The notes: generated by a model not told the origin, from the letters alone. A DNA stretch of 52,616 nt from JAAXTX01 sp035560715 (GCA_035560715.1 DATMYW010000041.1:1-52616), one strand, 5' to 3'. Counted from the stretch's first letter, positions 32,967-41,435 are shown. Made by a program: numbers and translations.

Positions 32967-33965
32967 ATGAAGAAAAAAGCGAAAATCGTCTGGAGCGTCA
33001 TACTCGTCATACTCGTCGGGAGCGGTATCGCCTGGTTCGCGACCCGCAAGCCCGCCGCGCTCTATGTGACGGAGGCGGTGACGAGGACGACCGTGTCACA
33101 GACCGTCTCGGTGACCGGGGAACTCATGCCGCAGACGTATGCCGATCTGTCTTTCATGGGTGTCGGTACGGTTGACCGGATTCTCGTCTCGCGCGGCGAT
33201 GCGGTGAAAGCAGGTCAGACGATCGCGACTCTTGATACGTCTGTGCTGCGTTCACAACTCGCGAATGCGAACGTCGCGCTTGCCATCGCCGTGGACAAGG
33301 AATTGCTTGCCCGACGGCAGTGGCGGACCATGAAGCCCGAAGAGAAGGATGCCGCGAAGCTTGCCACCGAACAGGCGCGGCAGCAGATAAAGATCATCGA
33401 CACGCAGATTGCGCAGACCAAAGTCGTTTCCCCGATCGATGGCGTCGTCACCAAACTCGACGTCCACGAAGGGGAGACCGCGCTCGCCGGAGCGGTCATC
33501 GGTCGGGTCTCGAAGGGGGATAAGGGACTCGTCCTTGAGGCGCGCGTGCCGGAAGCGGATGTCGCCAAGCTCAAAGTCGGCATGGATGCGGTCGCGACGT
33601 TCGACTCGCTCACTAAAAGCGACATCTTCCGCGGAGCCGTCTCCGAAATTGAGCCGTCGTCGACCGTGGTACAGGGCGTCGTGTCGTATGTGACCCGATT
33701 CCGCCTGTCCGATGCCGACCCGCGGCTCCGAGAGGGCATGAGTTCCACCATCGATACCGTGACCGCCAAGTCCGAGGACGTGCTCGCCGTGCCGTTCCGG
33801 GCGATCATAAGTGTCGGCGACAAGAAGTTCATCGACCTTTCCAGGGATGGTCTTACGACCGATCGTCGCGAGGTCACCGTCGGTCTCGAGGGCGACGATG
33901 GCATGGTCGAAGTGAAGCAGGGCGTCTCACAGGGCGACCCGGTCGTGACCGGCAGGGCACAATAA
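32967..33965 (+). CDS. HlyD/MacA-type efflux periplasmic adaptor protein
   Basis: A 332-residue membrane-fusion protein. One N-terminal membrane anchor (IVWSVILVILVGSGIAWF) is followed by a split biotinyl-lipoyl domain (VGTVDRILVSRGDAVKAGQ and VVSPIDGVVTKLDVHEGET) around a short coiled-coil hairpin. Beta-barrel and membrane-proximal domains follow. It resembles MacA-type adaptors that partner ABC permeases of the MacB family, which lie 5-12 kb downstream (38287, 39208, 43744). No outer-membrane channel is seen, as expected for cells without a classical outer membrane. Confidence 0.85.
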   Translation: MKKKAKIVWSVILVILVGSGIAWFATRKPAALYVTEAVTRTTVSQTVSVTGELMPQTYADLSFMGVGTVDRILVSRGDAVKAGQTIATLDTSVLRSQLANANVALAIAVDKELLARRQWRTMKPEEKDAAKLATEQARQQIKIIDTQIAQTKVVSPIDGVVTKLDVHEGETALAGAVIGRVSKGDKGLVLEARVPEADVAKLKVGMDAVATFDSLTKSDIFRGAVSEIEPSSTVVQGVVSYVTRFRLSDADPRLREGMSSTIDTVTAKSEDVLAVPFRAIISVGDKKFIDLSRDGLTTDRREVTVGLEGDDGMVEVKQGVSQGDPVVTGRAQ

Positions 33966-33977
33966 TCGTGTACCGAT

Positions 33978-34364
33978 ATGCTGGAGAAGCGCGAATTCCA
34001 TAAGGAGAAGATTGTCTCTATCGACTTCGACGGGGTGCTTTCTCTGTATGATGGATGGAAAGGTGAAGACGTGCTTGGCGATCCTTTCCCGGGCGCGAAG
34101 GAGTTCGTGGTTCGTTTAATTGAAACGGGTTATGTCCCGGTCGTGTTTACGACACGGGATGCCGCGCGCGTGAAGCCTTGGCTTCAGTCGTTCGGCTTTC
34201 CGGATATCGAGGTGACCGATCGAAAGTATCCTTCACTTGCCTATATTGATGACCGCTGCATACGTTTTGACGGCGATTTTTCGAGACTTACCAAGGATCT
34301 CCGGGTCTTCGATGTCTATTGGCGACAGAAGAAAGAAAAGATATTCGATGCGTACTTTGCATAA
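33978..34364 (+). CDS. HAD-superfamily-like hydrolase, small
   Basis: A 128-residue protein with the HAD motif I at IVSIDFDGVLSLYDG (DFDGV), a possible motif II in VFTTRD, and a motif IV-like YIDDRCIRF. It lacks a cap domain. Such compact HAD proteins resemble polynucleotide-kinase phosphatase-like or hydroxymethylpyrimidine-type phosphatases; the substrate is unknown. It starts 13 bp after the adaptor gene and ends before a strong terminator. Confidence 0.7.
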   Translation: MLEKREFHKEKIVSIDFDGVLSLYDGWKGEDVLGDPFPGAKEFVVRLIETGYVPVVFTTRDAARVKPWLQSFGFPDIEVTDRKYPSLAYIDDRCIRFDGDFSRLTKDLRVFDVYWRQKKEKIFDAYFA

Positions 34365-34409
34365 GCAGAGGGTACTCGTGCGTAGTGTAATGTGATGAAA
34401 TACAGGATA

Positions 34410-34432
34410 CCCGCCGTACAGGCGGGTTTTTT
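34410..34432 (+). terminator. Rho-independent terminator
   Basis: CCCGCC, GTACA loop, GGCGGG, then six T residues. It ends the adaptor-HAD unit. The right half (TACAGGCGGGTTTTT) is repeated in the terminator at 35158. Confidence 0.93.
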
Positions 34433-34459
34433 GCTCCCGCACGCGGGAACAGTGGACGC

Positions 34460-34488
34460 TTTACAGAACGAGTATTTTGTGCAATAAT
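34460..34488 (+). promoter_or_regulatory. Candidate promoter for the DUF3750-like gene
   Basis: TTTACA (34460-34465) and AATAAT (34483-34488), 17 bp apart and 25 bp before the ATG at 34514. Confidence 0.45.
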
Positions 34489-34513
34489 ACGAATTACGAT
34501 TACCAAGTTTCCT

Positions 34514-35026
34514 ATGACCTCGAACGGATACGACGATCTTCTGAAATCGGATGAGTATCAGGTGTTCCTGCTGCACTGTCCGGTCACGGTGCCGCTTCAG
34601 TTTGCCTCGCATCCCTGGTTCGTGTGCAATGAGCGGGGGTCGCTCTCGCGCTACGAGGTGCTCGATCGGCTGAACGAGGACGAAGAATGGGCGTACATGC
34701 ACAAGGACCACTTTCCGACGTGGAGCGGTATCGAAGTGTGGCCGCTTATCCGTAAGGAGCCCCTGTGGGAAGGGAGGCTCCTCGGTGTCGTCGAGGGTGA
34801 GCGCGCGAAGCGGATGATCGAGGTACTCAGGACGAGTCCTCAGGAATATCCGATCAAGGAATACTCGCTCATCGGTACGAACAGCAATACCTTCGCGCAG
34901 TGGGTCCTCGACCGGTCCGAAGTGATCGACCTCGGTCTCCCGTGGAACAGCTTCGGCAAGAACGCCGCGAAACGGAAGTATCCGCAGATCGTCCGACGCA
35001 TGCGTGAGCGTCTGCGGTCCCGATAG
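34514..35026 (+). CDS. DUF3750-like hypothetical protein
   Basis: A 170-residue soluble protein. The segment YSLIGTNSNTFAQWVL followed by LPWNSFGKNA resembles DUF3750 proteins, whose function is unknown; the conserved Asn-Ser-Asn-Thr-Phe suggests an NlpC/P60-like or LRAT-like fold, but this is inference. No membrane segment or signal peptide. It stands as a single gene between two terminators. Confidence 0.5.
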   Translation: MTSNGYDDLLKSDEYQVFLLHCPVTVPLQFASHPWFVCNERGSLSRYEVLDRLNEDEEWAYMHKDHFPTWSGIEVWPLIRKEPLWEGRLLGVVEGERAKRMIEVLRTSPQEYPIKEYSLIGTNSNTFAQWVLDRSEVIDLGLPWNSFGKNAAKRKYPQIVRRMRERLRSR

Positions 35027-35157
35027 AGACGAACGCTACCCTGCTTGCTGGCAGATATTTGCGACCGAGATATCGCGAGAAAACGTTACATAATAATGCG
35101 ATCGTCAGTTGGTGTTACACTACATGTAATAATGGCTGATTCGGAACAGTACGACGA

Positions 35158-35179
35158 CCCGCTTTACAGGCGGGTTTTT
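35158..35179 (+). terminator. Rho-independent terminator before the CYTH gene
   Basis: CCCGC, loop, GCGGG, then five T residues, 45 bp before the CYTH start. It can end the 34514 transcript, or act as an attenuator if the CYTH promoter lies upstream. Confidence 0.8.
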
Positions 35180-35223
35180 CGGTGGGAAAATGGAGTCGAT
35201 ACGCACGTATCCTGCATATCTCT

Positions 35224-35742
35224 ATGATCGAACTCGAACGCACGTATCTCGCGAAGCGGCTGCCGGACGGGCTCGGGGATTGTCCGAGCAAGGAGATGCT
35301 CGATATCTATCTGCCCGCGGAGTCCCAGCACCCGGTGCTCCGTCTCCGCAAGAACGGCGACCAGCTCGAGATGACCAAGAAGACCATAGTCGAGGGGACG
35401 GACTCCTCCAAGATGGAAGAGCAGACGATCAAACTTTCCGACGAGGAATATGCGGCGCTTGCTGGCATCGGGGGGAAACGCGTCGGGAAGACCCGGTACC
35501 TCTATGTAATCGACGGCCATACCGCCGAGGTGGACGTGTTCGGTGGCGCGCTGTCGGGACTCGTCCTCGTCGACTTCGAGTTCGAAACGGAGGCGGAGAA
35601 GGACGCGTTCCCGATGCCGGAGTTCTGTCTCGCCGAAGTCACTCAGGAAGAGTTCATCGCCGGAGGGTTCCTCGCGGGCAAGTCGTACGACGACATCGCT
35701 CCCGGCCTCGCTCGCATCGGATATGAGCGTATTGTTTCATGA
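35224..35742 (+). CDS. CYTH-domain protein
   Basis: A 172-residue CYTH (class IV adenylate cyclase / thiamine triphosphatase) fold protein. It begins MIELERTYLAK, where the signature ExExK reads ELERT, so the lysine is replaced by threonine. Later strands fit the fold: VLRLRKNGDQLEMTKK, KTRYLYV, AEVDVFGG and LVLVDFEFE with the acidic metal ligands. Family members act on triphosphates with divalent metals. Start 35224 is preferred over 35182. The methyltransferase gene follows after 6 bp. Confidence 0.8.
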   Translation: MIELERTYLAKRLPDGLGDCPSKEMLDIYLPAESQHPVLRLRKNGDQLEMTKKTIVEGTDSSKMEEQTIKLSDEEYAALAGIGGKRVGKTRYLYVIDGHTAEVDVFGGALSGLVLVDFEFETEAEKDAFPMPEFCLAEVTQEEFIAGGFLAGKSYDDIAPGLARIGYERIVS

Positions 35743-35748
35743 TGAAGT

Positions 35749-36366
35749 ATGAATGACGAAAACGGTGTTCCAGAAGTGTATGACAAGATTGCCGAGAAAT
35801 ATGCTGAGCTGTTTTCGGAAGTGAAAGAGCTTTTTGAAGAGTATGTCGCCTTATTGCCGGAAAATGGCCGAGTGATCGATATCGGATGTGGCGTCGGGAC
35901 CGAAGCGGGGTATCTTTCCGATCACGGTTTCGATGTAATTGGAATAGACTTTTCCGAAGGGATGCTGGAACAGGCAAGGAAGGCATATCCTGACGTTGAT
36001 TTTCGTAAGGCAGACTTTAGGGAAATGCCGTCCGATATCGGAAAGGCTGATGGTGTTGTGGCGTCCTATTCGCTGATTCATATACCAAAGGTCGACGTGA
36101 CTGGTGTGTTACAGGACATCCGTCGGATTCTGAAAGAGGAAGGCATGGTCTTTCTTGGTTTGCAAATGGGCGAGTCCGGCGAAATGTTCGTTGATGAGCC
36201 ATTAAAGAAAGGAGAGCAGTTGTTCCTCAATATTTTTTCGCGCGAGGAAATCGAGAGACTTCTTTCCGGGTCGGGATTCAGGATTATCAAATCCTTTTCC
36301 AGAAAGCCCGTCTTCGGTGGGGAACTCGATTTCGAGAAACTGCATGTCATTGCTCGAAAGCGGTAG
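35749..36366 (+). CDS. Class I SAM-dependent methyltransferase
   Basis: A 205-residue methyltransferase (type 11/25-like). Motif I is VIDIGCGVGTEAGYL (about 40-54), followed by VIGIDFSEGMLEQAR, DFRKADF, the ADGVVASYSLIHIP block and ILKEEGMVFL. The substrate is unknown. Base use is richer in A/T than the CYTH gene it follows, which may mean separate ancestry. Confidence 0.85.
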   Translation: MNDENGVPEVYDKIAEKYAELFSEVKELFEEYVALLPENGRVIDIGCGVGTEAGYLSDHGFDVIGIDFSEGMLEQARKAYPDVDFRKADFREMPSDIGKADGVVASYSLIHIPKVDVTGVLQDIRRILKEEGMVFLGLQMGESGEMFVDEPLKKGEQLFLNIFSREEIERLLSGSGFRIIKSFSRKPVFGGELDFEKLHVIARKR

Positions 36367-36420
36367 GATGCCGCCGAAGAAATATCATATTTCAGCCGAA
36401 CTTGAAAAACGTCTATTTCT

Positions 36421-36585
36421 ATGGCTTATTTCTGCCATAAGATTTGGACGAAATACAGAAACCCGTTTACAGACGGCTGGGGGTATCGAAAGGATACGCG
36501 GACAGTCATCGGATATGATGGAACGGTTGTCTGGCGCGGAGTCGGGGAGTCATGTCAGGCGTTCGATTTCACTGAAACGTTATGA
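36421..36585 (+). CDS. Small protein (54 aa) coupled to the EEP gene
   Basis: A 54-residue soluble protein, too short for usual gene callers. It begins MAYFCHKIWTKY and continues with an aromatic, basic-and-acidic mix including DGWGYRKDTRTVIGYDG and VVWRGVGESCQAFDF. It looks like a real folded domain and does not match a family I know. Its TGA stop overlaps the ATG of the next gene (ATGA at 36582-36585), the same coupling seen elsewhere in the window. An overlapping frame from 36317 reads into the next gene and is judged a shadow. Confidence 0.6.
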   Translation: MAYFCHKIWTKYRNPFTDGWGYRKDTRTVIGYDGTVVWRGVGESCQAFDFTETL

Positions 36586-37325
36586 AAGTGCTGCAGTGGA
36601 ATATCTGGTACAAGGAGGATATCTCGAATATCCTGAAAACGATCAGGGGGATCGATCCGGATATCGTCTGCCTGCAGGAGCTCGTGGCGGATCGTTCACC
36701 GGGCGACCCGAAATCCGACCGGCCGCGGTATATCGCCGAGGGTCTCGGGTTCGGGTACTTTTTCAAATCGGCGCAGGACGAGATTTCGGACGGTCGACGG
36801 CAGGAATTCGGCAACGGGATATTCAGTCGCTACCCGATCCTGGATTCACGCCATCACTATATTCAGGACCCGCAGGAACCGGACGGGGAGGCACTGGATT
36901 ATTCGAAGGAGGGGAGAGTCTCTATCGAAGTCGTTCTTGATGTCGACGGGAAGAAACTGACCGTCGGTACGACACATATGTCATATACCGACCGGTTCGT
37001 CCCGAATGTGGCGAAGGAGGCCGAGGCCGAACGACTGATGGAAATCCTTCGGGACCGGACGGAACATTTCATCTTTACCGGCGACCTCAACGTGCCACCC
37101 GAATCGGACATCGTCACCGGGATTTCCGGGATACTCTTGCAGGCCGGACCGGCGTTCTCGCAGAAGACCTGGACGACCAAGCCGTTCACGTATAATGGGT
37201 TCGAAGTGGCAGCGCTCGATTATCGGCTCGACTATGGTTTCGTCTCGCCGGATATGACCGTGAAGTCCGCGACGGTAGTCGATACCCCGTACTCGGACCA
37301 CCTGCCACTCCTGCTGGAATTCTAG
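36582..37325 (+). CDS. Endonuclease/exonuclease/phosphatase family protein
   Basis: A 247-residue metal-dependent phosphoesterase. MKVLQWNIWYKED (Asn ligand), IVCLQELV (catalytic Glu), TGDLNVPPES (Asp/Asn pair) and the C-terminal YSDHLPLLLEF (Asp-His) give a complete active site. The family includes sphingomyelinases, inositol phosphatases and AP endonucleases; the specific substrate is not evident. There is no signal peptide. The start overlaps the stop of the 54-residue gene. Confidence 0.88.
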   Translation: MKVLQWNIWYKEDISNILKTIRGIDPDIVCLQELVADRSPGDPKSDRPRYIAEGLGFGYFFKSAQDEISDGRRQEFGNGIFSRYPILDSRHHYIQDPQEPDGEALDYSKEGRVSIEVVLDVDGKKLTVGTTHMSYTDRFVPNVAKEAEAERLMEILRDRTEHFIFTGDLNVPPESDIVTGISGILLQAGPAFSQKTWTTKPFTYNGFEVAALDYRLDYGFVSPDMTVKSATVVDTPYSDHLPLLLEF

Positions 37326-37334
37326 AATGTGGTG

Positions 37335-37363
37335 TTGACTGAGAGAAATATTCGTGCTATTAT
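37335..37363 (+). promoter_or_regulatory. Promoter for the 37448 gene (TTGACT-N17-TATTAT)
   Basis: TTGACT (37335-37340), 17-bp spacer, TATTAT (37358-37363). The leader of about 78 bases holds a small hairpin (TGCTTC-CT-GAAGCA near 37379-37392) and then an A/T-rich stretch before the ATG. Confidence 0.7.
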
Positions 37364-37447
37364 ATCGAGTCGGTTTTTTGCTTCCTGAAGCATGAGCCGA
37401 ATCGTGGAAATTTTCGATTTTTTAACAACTCAATAAACACTTGCACA

Positions 37448-38104
37448 ATGAATATCATCAAAACCACTTCACAGAAGTCGGCTGATCCATGGGTGGATGT
37501 CGTCCTTTGCAAACGAGGCGATGTAGTACTGAAAGGGGGTGTGGAATCGTCATATATATCCTACAATATCGACATGGGAGAGCTGACTTTGACAGCTTCG
37601 TTCATTTACGATGGCGCTGTGATTATAGGTCTTCCGTTCGCCCGTTATTGCGTTCAGGTAGATCGGGTTCATATGGTAGTCTACCTGTATGATACGTATT
37701 CTGATTTGATTCCGTACCTCATTCCGGTCGGTGTTTTCAGGGAATTTCTGGCGAGTACGCTCAAGAAGGTGTTGCGCGATAAAGATATTCCCGGTTTCGT
37801 AGCCGAGCGTTTGAAAGTATATGTCTCTGGATTGGAACGATTCTCCGAGTCAGAATATTTGTCGGGACAGGTGAGTCGTGAAATGTGGGCAAACTTGAAG
37901 GTATATTCTGATGAGATAGCAAAGAAGATCTGTGACGTAACGGGAGGCGATCTTTCAATCGAAGATCTGAAGATTCGAGCCATGGCCGAGGTTGGCCTTC
38001 TGCAACCATCGAGTCCTAACTTCGATTCGAAGGCAAAGAAAATACTCGAAATAATGGGGATCAAACCCGCTACCGAAGTCGGATTCTGCATCGAAGAGGT
38101 ATGA
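37448..38104 (+). CDS. Hypothetical protein, unknown family
   Basis: A 218-residue protein with no recognised family. The first 110 residues are rich in beta-strand-like hydrophobic alternation (SSYISYNIDMGELTLTASFI, ARYCVQVDRVHMVVYLYDTY); the rest is helical and charged. There is no signal peptide. Codon use is visibly more A/T-rich than the flanking EEP and ABC genes. It has its own promoter and terminator, so it is an independent single-gene unit and may have been acquired. Confidence 0.65.
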   Translation: MNIIKTTSQKSADPWVDVVLCKRGDVVLKGGVESSYISYNIDMGELTLTASFIYDGAVIIGLPFARYCVQVDRVHMVVYLYDTYSDLIPYLIPVGVFREFLASTLKKVLRDKDIPGFVAERLKVYVSGLERFSESEYLSGQVSREMWANLKVYSDEIAKKICDVTGGDLSIEDLKIRAMAEVGLLQPSSPNFDSKAKKILEIMGIKPATEVGFCIEEV

Positions 38105-38125
38105 TTTTTTTTAATGATGAACATA

Positions 38126-38152
38126 TCCGCCAGCACCTCGTTGGCGGATTTA
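38126..38152 (+). terminator. Terminator after the 37448 gene
   Basis: TCCGCCA pairs with TGGCGGA around a 9-base loop, followed by TTTAAATTT. Confidence 0.75.
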
Positions 38153-38245
38153 AATTTGCAACTCCGGAATTTCTATTTTCGGTATGCTACAATACGGGTG
38201 TTGGGCGACTCTGTAAAACCGAGGACTCGACCACGGACCAAGTAT

Positions 38246-38283
38246 TGGACTTTCGACTTTTCGCTTTCGACTTGTAACTATTA
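38246..38283 (-). repeat. Heptad repeat array (AAGTCNA type, minus strand)
   Basis: On the minus strand AAGTCGA, AAGCGAA, AAGTCGA, AAGTCCA. It stops three bases before the ATPase start codon. TACAAT at 38188-38193 is a possible -10 box upstream. Confidence 0.5.
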
Positions 38284-38286
38284 CCC

Positions 38287-39009
38287 ATGTCCCTCATCAC
38301 CGTAAAGGATCTCTGCAAGACGTATGAAAGCGAGGACGTGAAGACGTCCGTGCTTCACGATGTCTCGTTTACCGTGGAGAAGGGCGAGTTCGTGGCGATC
38401 ATGGGGCCGTCGGGGTCGGGGAAATCGACCCTGATGCATATCTTGGGCCTCCTGGAGCGTTCGAATTGCGGGACGTACTCGCTCGACGGACGCAACGTCG
38501 AGGAACTCTCAGACAATGAACTCGCGCGGCTGCGCAACAAGCGGATCGGGTTCGTGTTCCAGGCGTTCAATCTGCTCCCCAAGACGTCGGTCGAGGAAAA
38601 CGTCGAGCTCCCACTCCTCTACGACGATGCGATGGAAGGGAAGAACGCTCCGCGGATCGCTGCCGCACTCGAGGCGGTCGGCATGACGCATCGCGCAAAG
38701 TACTTGTCGGGTCAGCTTTCCGGTGGCGAGAAGCAGCGTGTCGCGATCGCCCGTGCGCTGGTGAACGATCCGGACATCATCTTCGCGGACGAGCCGACGG
38801 GCAATCTTGATTCCAAGTCCGGACTCCAGGTGATGCGCATCCTACAGCGGCTCAACGATTCCGGTCATACGGTCATCCTCGTCACGCACGAGACGCTCAC
38901 TGCCGAGCATGCCAAGCGAATCATCCGCGTGGTGGACGGGCATATCGTCTCGGACGAGCCGGTCGCGGTACGCCGTATCGCGGGGGACGGGGAAGTGACG
39001 TTGAAATAA
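38287..39009 (+). CDS. ABC transporter ATP-binding protein (MacB/LolD type)
   Basis: A 240-residue ATPase subunit. Walker A is GPSGSGKST (about 39-47), the Q-loop is in FVFQAFNLLP, the signature is LSGGEKQRVAIARAL, Walker B is IIFADEP and the D-loop GNLD. The H-loop is in LVTHE. It matches the LolD/MacB/FtsE-like export branch. The partner permease at 39208 is 198 bp downstream, with a second permease at 43744 and an adaptor at 32967, so it probably energises a MacAB-like exporter in the cytoplasmic membrane. Confidence 0.93.
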   Translation: MSLITVKDLCKTYESEDVKTSVLHDVSFTVEKGEFVAIMGPSGSGKSTLMHILGLLERSNCGTYSLDGRNVEELSDNELARLRNKRIGFVFQAFNLLPKTSVEENVELPLLYDDAMEGKNAPRIAAALEAVGMTHRAKYLSGQLSGGEKQRVAIARALVNDPDIIFADEPTGNLDSKSGLQVMRILQRLNDSGHTVILVTHETLTAEHAKRIIRVVDGHIVSDEPVAVRRIAGDGEVTLK

Positions 39010-39206
39010 GGTCAGATAACAGTTAGCAATGAACAGATAACGGGGGCGTCGAAATGAAGTCTCGTAAGTATTCTTTCGTTGGTCAATGGCATCATTACGG
39101 ACGGAAAAAGGTCTCAGAGTGATTGATAGTCGATGTATTCTTTCATTACCTTGAGTCGAATCTTATAGTCTGTCGTTAACTGCTATCTGTTCACTGTTGA
39201 CTGATA
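39009..39206. repeat. Inverted pair of heptad arrays between ABC genes
   Basis: A CAGATAA/CAGTTAG/CAATGAA/CAGATAA array at about 39012-39044 is mirrored by an inverted array of the same type at about 39171-39204. They flank about 125 bp without a gene. The pair could fold into a long imperfect stem between the ATPase and permease genes. Confidence 0.65.
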
Positions 39207-39207
39207 C

Positions 39208-40449
39208 ATGAAGCTCACCGATCCGATCAAGATAGCCTATCGATCGCTAGCGGCCGCGAAACTGCGGTTCGTGCTTACGGTACTCGGAATCGTTATCGGC
39301 GTGGCGGCGGTCATTCTCGTCATGTCGATCGGCGCATCGGCACAGGCGCTCATTTTCTCGCAGGTGGCGAAAGTCGGCTCGAACCTGATCGGCGTCCTGC
39401 CGGGAGCGTCGCAGGAAAACGGCCCTCCGGCCTCCGCGCTCGGGATCGTGACCACGACCCTGAAGAACGGCGACCTCTTGGCGATGCGCGAGAAGCGCAA
39501 CGTGCCGAACCTCGTCGCGGTCGGCGGGTACGTGTCCGGGTCGGCCGCGGTCACGGCGCCCGGCGTTTCGCTTCAGACGAGTTTTCAAGGCGTGTCGCCG
39601 GACGTGGTCTCGATCGAGAACATGGAAGTCACGTCCGGACGGTTCTTCTTCCCCGAGGAGGAGACAAGCCTCGCGCGGATCGTCGTTCTCGGGTCGACCC
39701 GTGCCAAGGACCTGTTTCCGAACGCGGACCCGGCGGGACAGACGCTTGTCATCAAGGATATCCCGTTCCGCGTCGTGGGCGTGCTCGCGTCACGTGGAAG
39801 CTCGACCTTCTCGAATCCGGATGACCTCGTCTACGTCCCACTCGGAACGGCACAGAAGATCCTTCTCGGTATCGACTACCTCAACTTCGTCCGCGCGAAG
39901 GTCGACGATACCAAAAACATCGATGCCGCGAAACAGGATATGGAAACCCTCCTTCGCGACCGACACAAGCTCGAGGTGGGCGAAGAATCAGACTTCTCGA
40001 TCAGAAGCACGGAGCAGGCGCTTCAGACGCTTTCGAACGTGACAGACGTGCTCAAGTACTTCCTGACGGCGATCGCGTCGATATCGCTTGCGGTCGGCGG
40101 AATCGGGATCATGAACTCGATGCTGATCGCGGTGAATCAACGAATCCGGGAGGTCGGGCTGCGCAAAGCGGTCGGTGCGCGTCCGTATCATATCCTGACG
40201 CAATTCCTGATCGAGTCGGGCGTGGTTGCGGGTTTCGGCGGACTCGTAGGTGTCGTCCTCGGGGTCGGTATCGCTTTTCTCGCGTCAGTTATCATCCCGA
40301 AACTCGGATACGAGTGGCAGTTCATCGTTCCCGCTTCGTCAATCGTCATCGGCTTCGTCGTGTCGTTTTTGATAGGTGTCCTGTTCGGACTTTACCCGGC
40401 TCTGAAGGCGTCTCGAGTGCCGCCGATCGAGGCCTTGCGGTATGAGTGA
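39208..40449 (+). CDS. MacB-type ABC transporter permease
   Basis: A 413-residue permease. One N-terminal membrane helix is followed by an external MacB periplasmic core domain (about residues 50-270), then three C-terminal helices. VGGIGIMNSMLIAV and REVGLRKAVGARP are the FtsX/MacB family blocks. Type VII exporters of this kind work by mechanotransmission and move lipoproteins, peptides or toxins; the substrate here is unknown. It pairs with the ATPase just upstream. Confidence 0.92.
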   Translation: MKLTDPIKIAYRSLAAAKLRFVLTVLGIVIGVAAVILVMSIGASAQALIFSQVAKVGSNLIGVLPGASQENGPPASALGIVTTTLKNGDLLAMREKRNVPNLVAVGGYVSGSAAVTAPGVSLQTSFQGVSPDVVSIENMEVTSGRFFFPEEETSLARIVVLGSTRAKDLFPNADPAGQTLVIKDIPFRVVGVLASRGSSTFSNPDDLVYVPLGTAQKILLGIDYLNFVRAKVDDTKNIDAAKQDMETLLRDRHKLEVGEESDFSIRSTEQALQTLSNVTDVLKYFLTAIASISLAVGGIGIMNSMLIAVNQRIREVGLRKAVGARPYHILTQFLIESGVVAGFGGLVGVVLGVGIAFLASVIIPKLGYEWQFIVPASSIVIGFVVSFLIGVLFGLYPALKASRVPPIEALRYE

Positions 40450-40531
40450 AAACCGAGCCGATGACCGGGCACAGTAGTCCGGAAAGTGACTGATCCTGAT
40501 ATAACGTATGCGTCTAATGGAACGAAGAAGT

Positions 40532-40771
40532 ATGGAGCAAAAAAGAGTTTCCGCGAAGTTCGTCACCGGAGTCGCGGTGGTCGCGATATTCGTGTCGGTG
40601 TTCTCATACATCGTGCTCTCGTCGAAGAACACGGGAACCGTCGCGAACTCTACGATTACGCCGAGCACCGCAACCGGATCCGCGTATACGGACACATCGA
40701 CACATCAGACTACCGCCCCGGCCGCGAATACTTCGACACCGACTGCGGCGCGGTCTACACGGACCTCATGA
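40532..40771 (+). CDS. Small membrane-anchored Ser/Thr-rich protein, possibly truncated
   Basis: About 79 residues: a basic N-terminus (MEQKRVSAKF), one membrane or signal segment (VTGVAVVAIFVSVFSYIVL) and a Ser/Thr/Ala-rich external tail. Nearby ApbE and ferric-reductase-like genes normally go with an FMN-binding-domain protein. This protein has the anchor and linker expected of one but ends before any such domain, so it may be a truncated remnant. I find no FMN-binding motif in any frame of 40772-41016, which otherwise holds no gene I can support. ATG 40508 is an alternative start. Confidence 0.45.
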   Translation: MEQKRVSAKFVTGVAVVAIFVSVFSYIVLSSKNTGTVANSTITPSTATGSAYTDTSTHQTTAPAANTSTPTAARSTRTS

Positions 40772-41059
40772 CGATACGCGCATTGGCAGAGTCTCCTGTC
40801 GGGTTCGGACCGGATATTTCGTCCGTTGATATTGGTCTTCTCGCTGCGCTTCGTGGTGGTGTCGCAGAGTCCGTTTATACGGTGTGCGATTATCCACACG
40901 CTTGTTCAGGTAACCGCCTCGATGAACAGCTTAGACGTCGAGGAAGGCATCGGACCGGGGGAGGAGCCGAGAAGGTCGAAGTGACGCATTCCGGCGAATC
41001 ATTGGCGGAGGAATGACCGTTTCGGAATATGGTATTATGTATAGACGATGTATTTGCCT

Positions 41060-41425
41060 ATGAAACGAAATTGGGAAATCAGACTCATGACGGCGTTCTT
41101 CGGGGTTGTCGGACTCGCTGTCGCGCTCTTCGTGGTGCTCTTCGTAGAGGAACGCAAACAGATCGGCAAGAGCGATTCTGAACGCAGCGATCTTCTGCAG
41201 GCGCTCCTTGCCTCGGAAGAAACGAGAAAGAAGTACTACGAGACGGTTGCCGCTGAACGGGAGAGTCTTCGTCAGCAGATGGCGGCGTCCAGGGCGCAGT
41301 ACGACGACCTGATCGCGAAACAACCGAGCCTCGTGAAGGCCAGTCAGCAACAGGTGACCAAGACGGTGACTCAGACCGTGCCGGTGCAAGTGCCGGTCAC
41401 GACGCGCTCCACCAAGACCTCCTAA
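41060..41425 (+). CDS. Membrane-anchored coiled-coil protein
   Basis: A 121-residue protein with one N-terminal membrane segment (MTAFFGVVGLAVALFVVLFV). A charged coiled coil follows (about 40-95). The tail is Thr/Val-rich (VTKTVTQTVPVQVPVTT). A similar Thr/Val motif (YVTQYVTKQVPTTVTVTP) occurs in the next gene product, so the two may interact or share a surface linker. ATG 41048 is an alternative start. No known family. Confidence 0.6.
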   Translation: MKRNWEIRLMTAFFGVVGLAVALFVVLFVEERKQIGKSDSERSDLLQALLASEETRKKYYETVAAERESLRQQMAASRAQYDDLIAKQPSLVKASQQQVTKTVTQTVPVQVPVTTRSTKTS

Positions 41426-41435
41426 GACGCGTCAT

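Noticed and set aside
36317..36940. 207-codon plus frame overlapping the methyltransferase end and the EEP gene
   Set aside because: It shadows the EEP gene over most of its length; the 54-residue frame at 36421 explains the gap better.
40486..41016. 176-codon frame spanning the gap before 41060
   Set aside because: Its first half shadows the anchored protein at 40532; the second half shows no motif. Tested as a frameshifted FMN-binding domain without finding its signatures.
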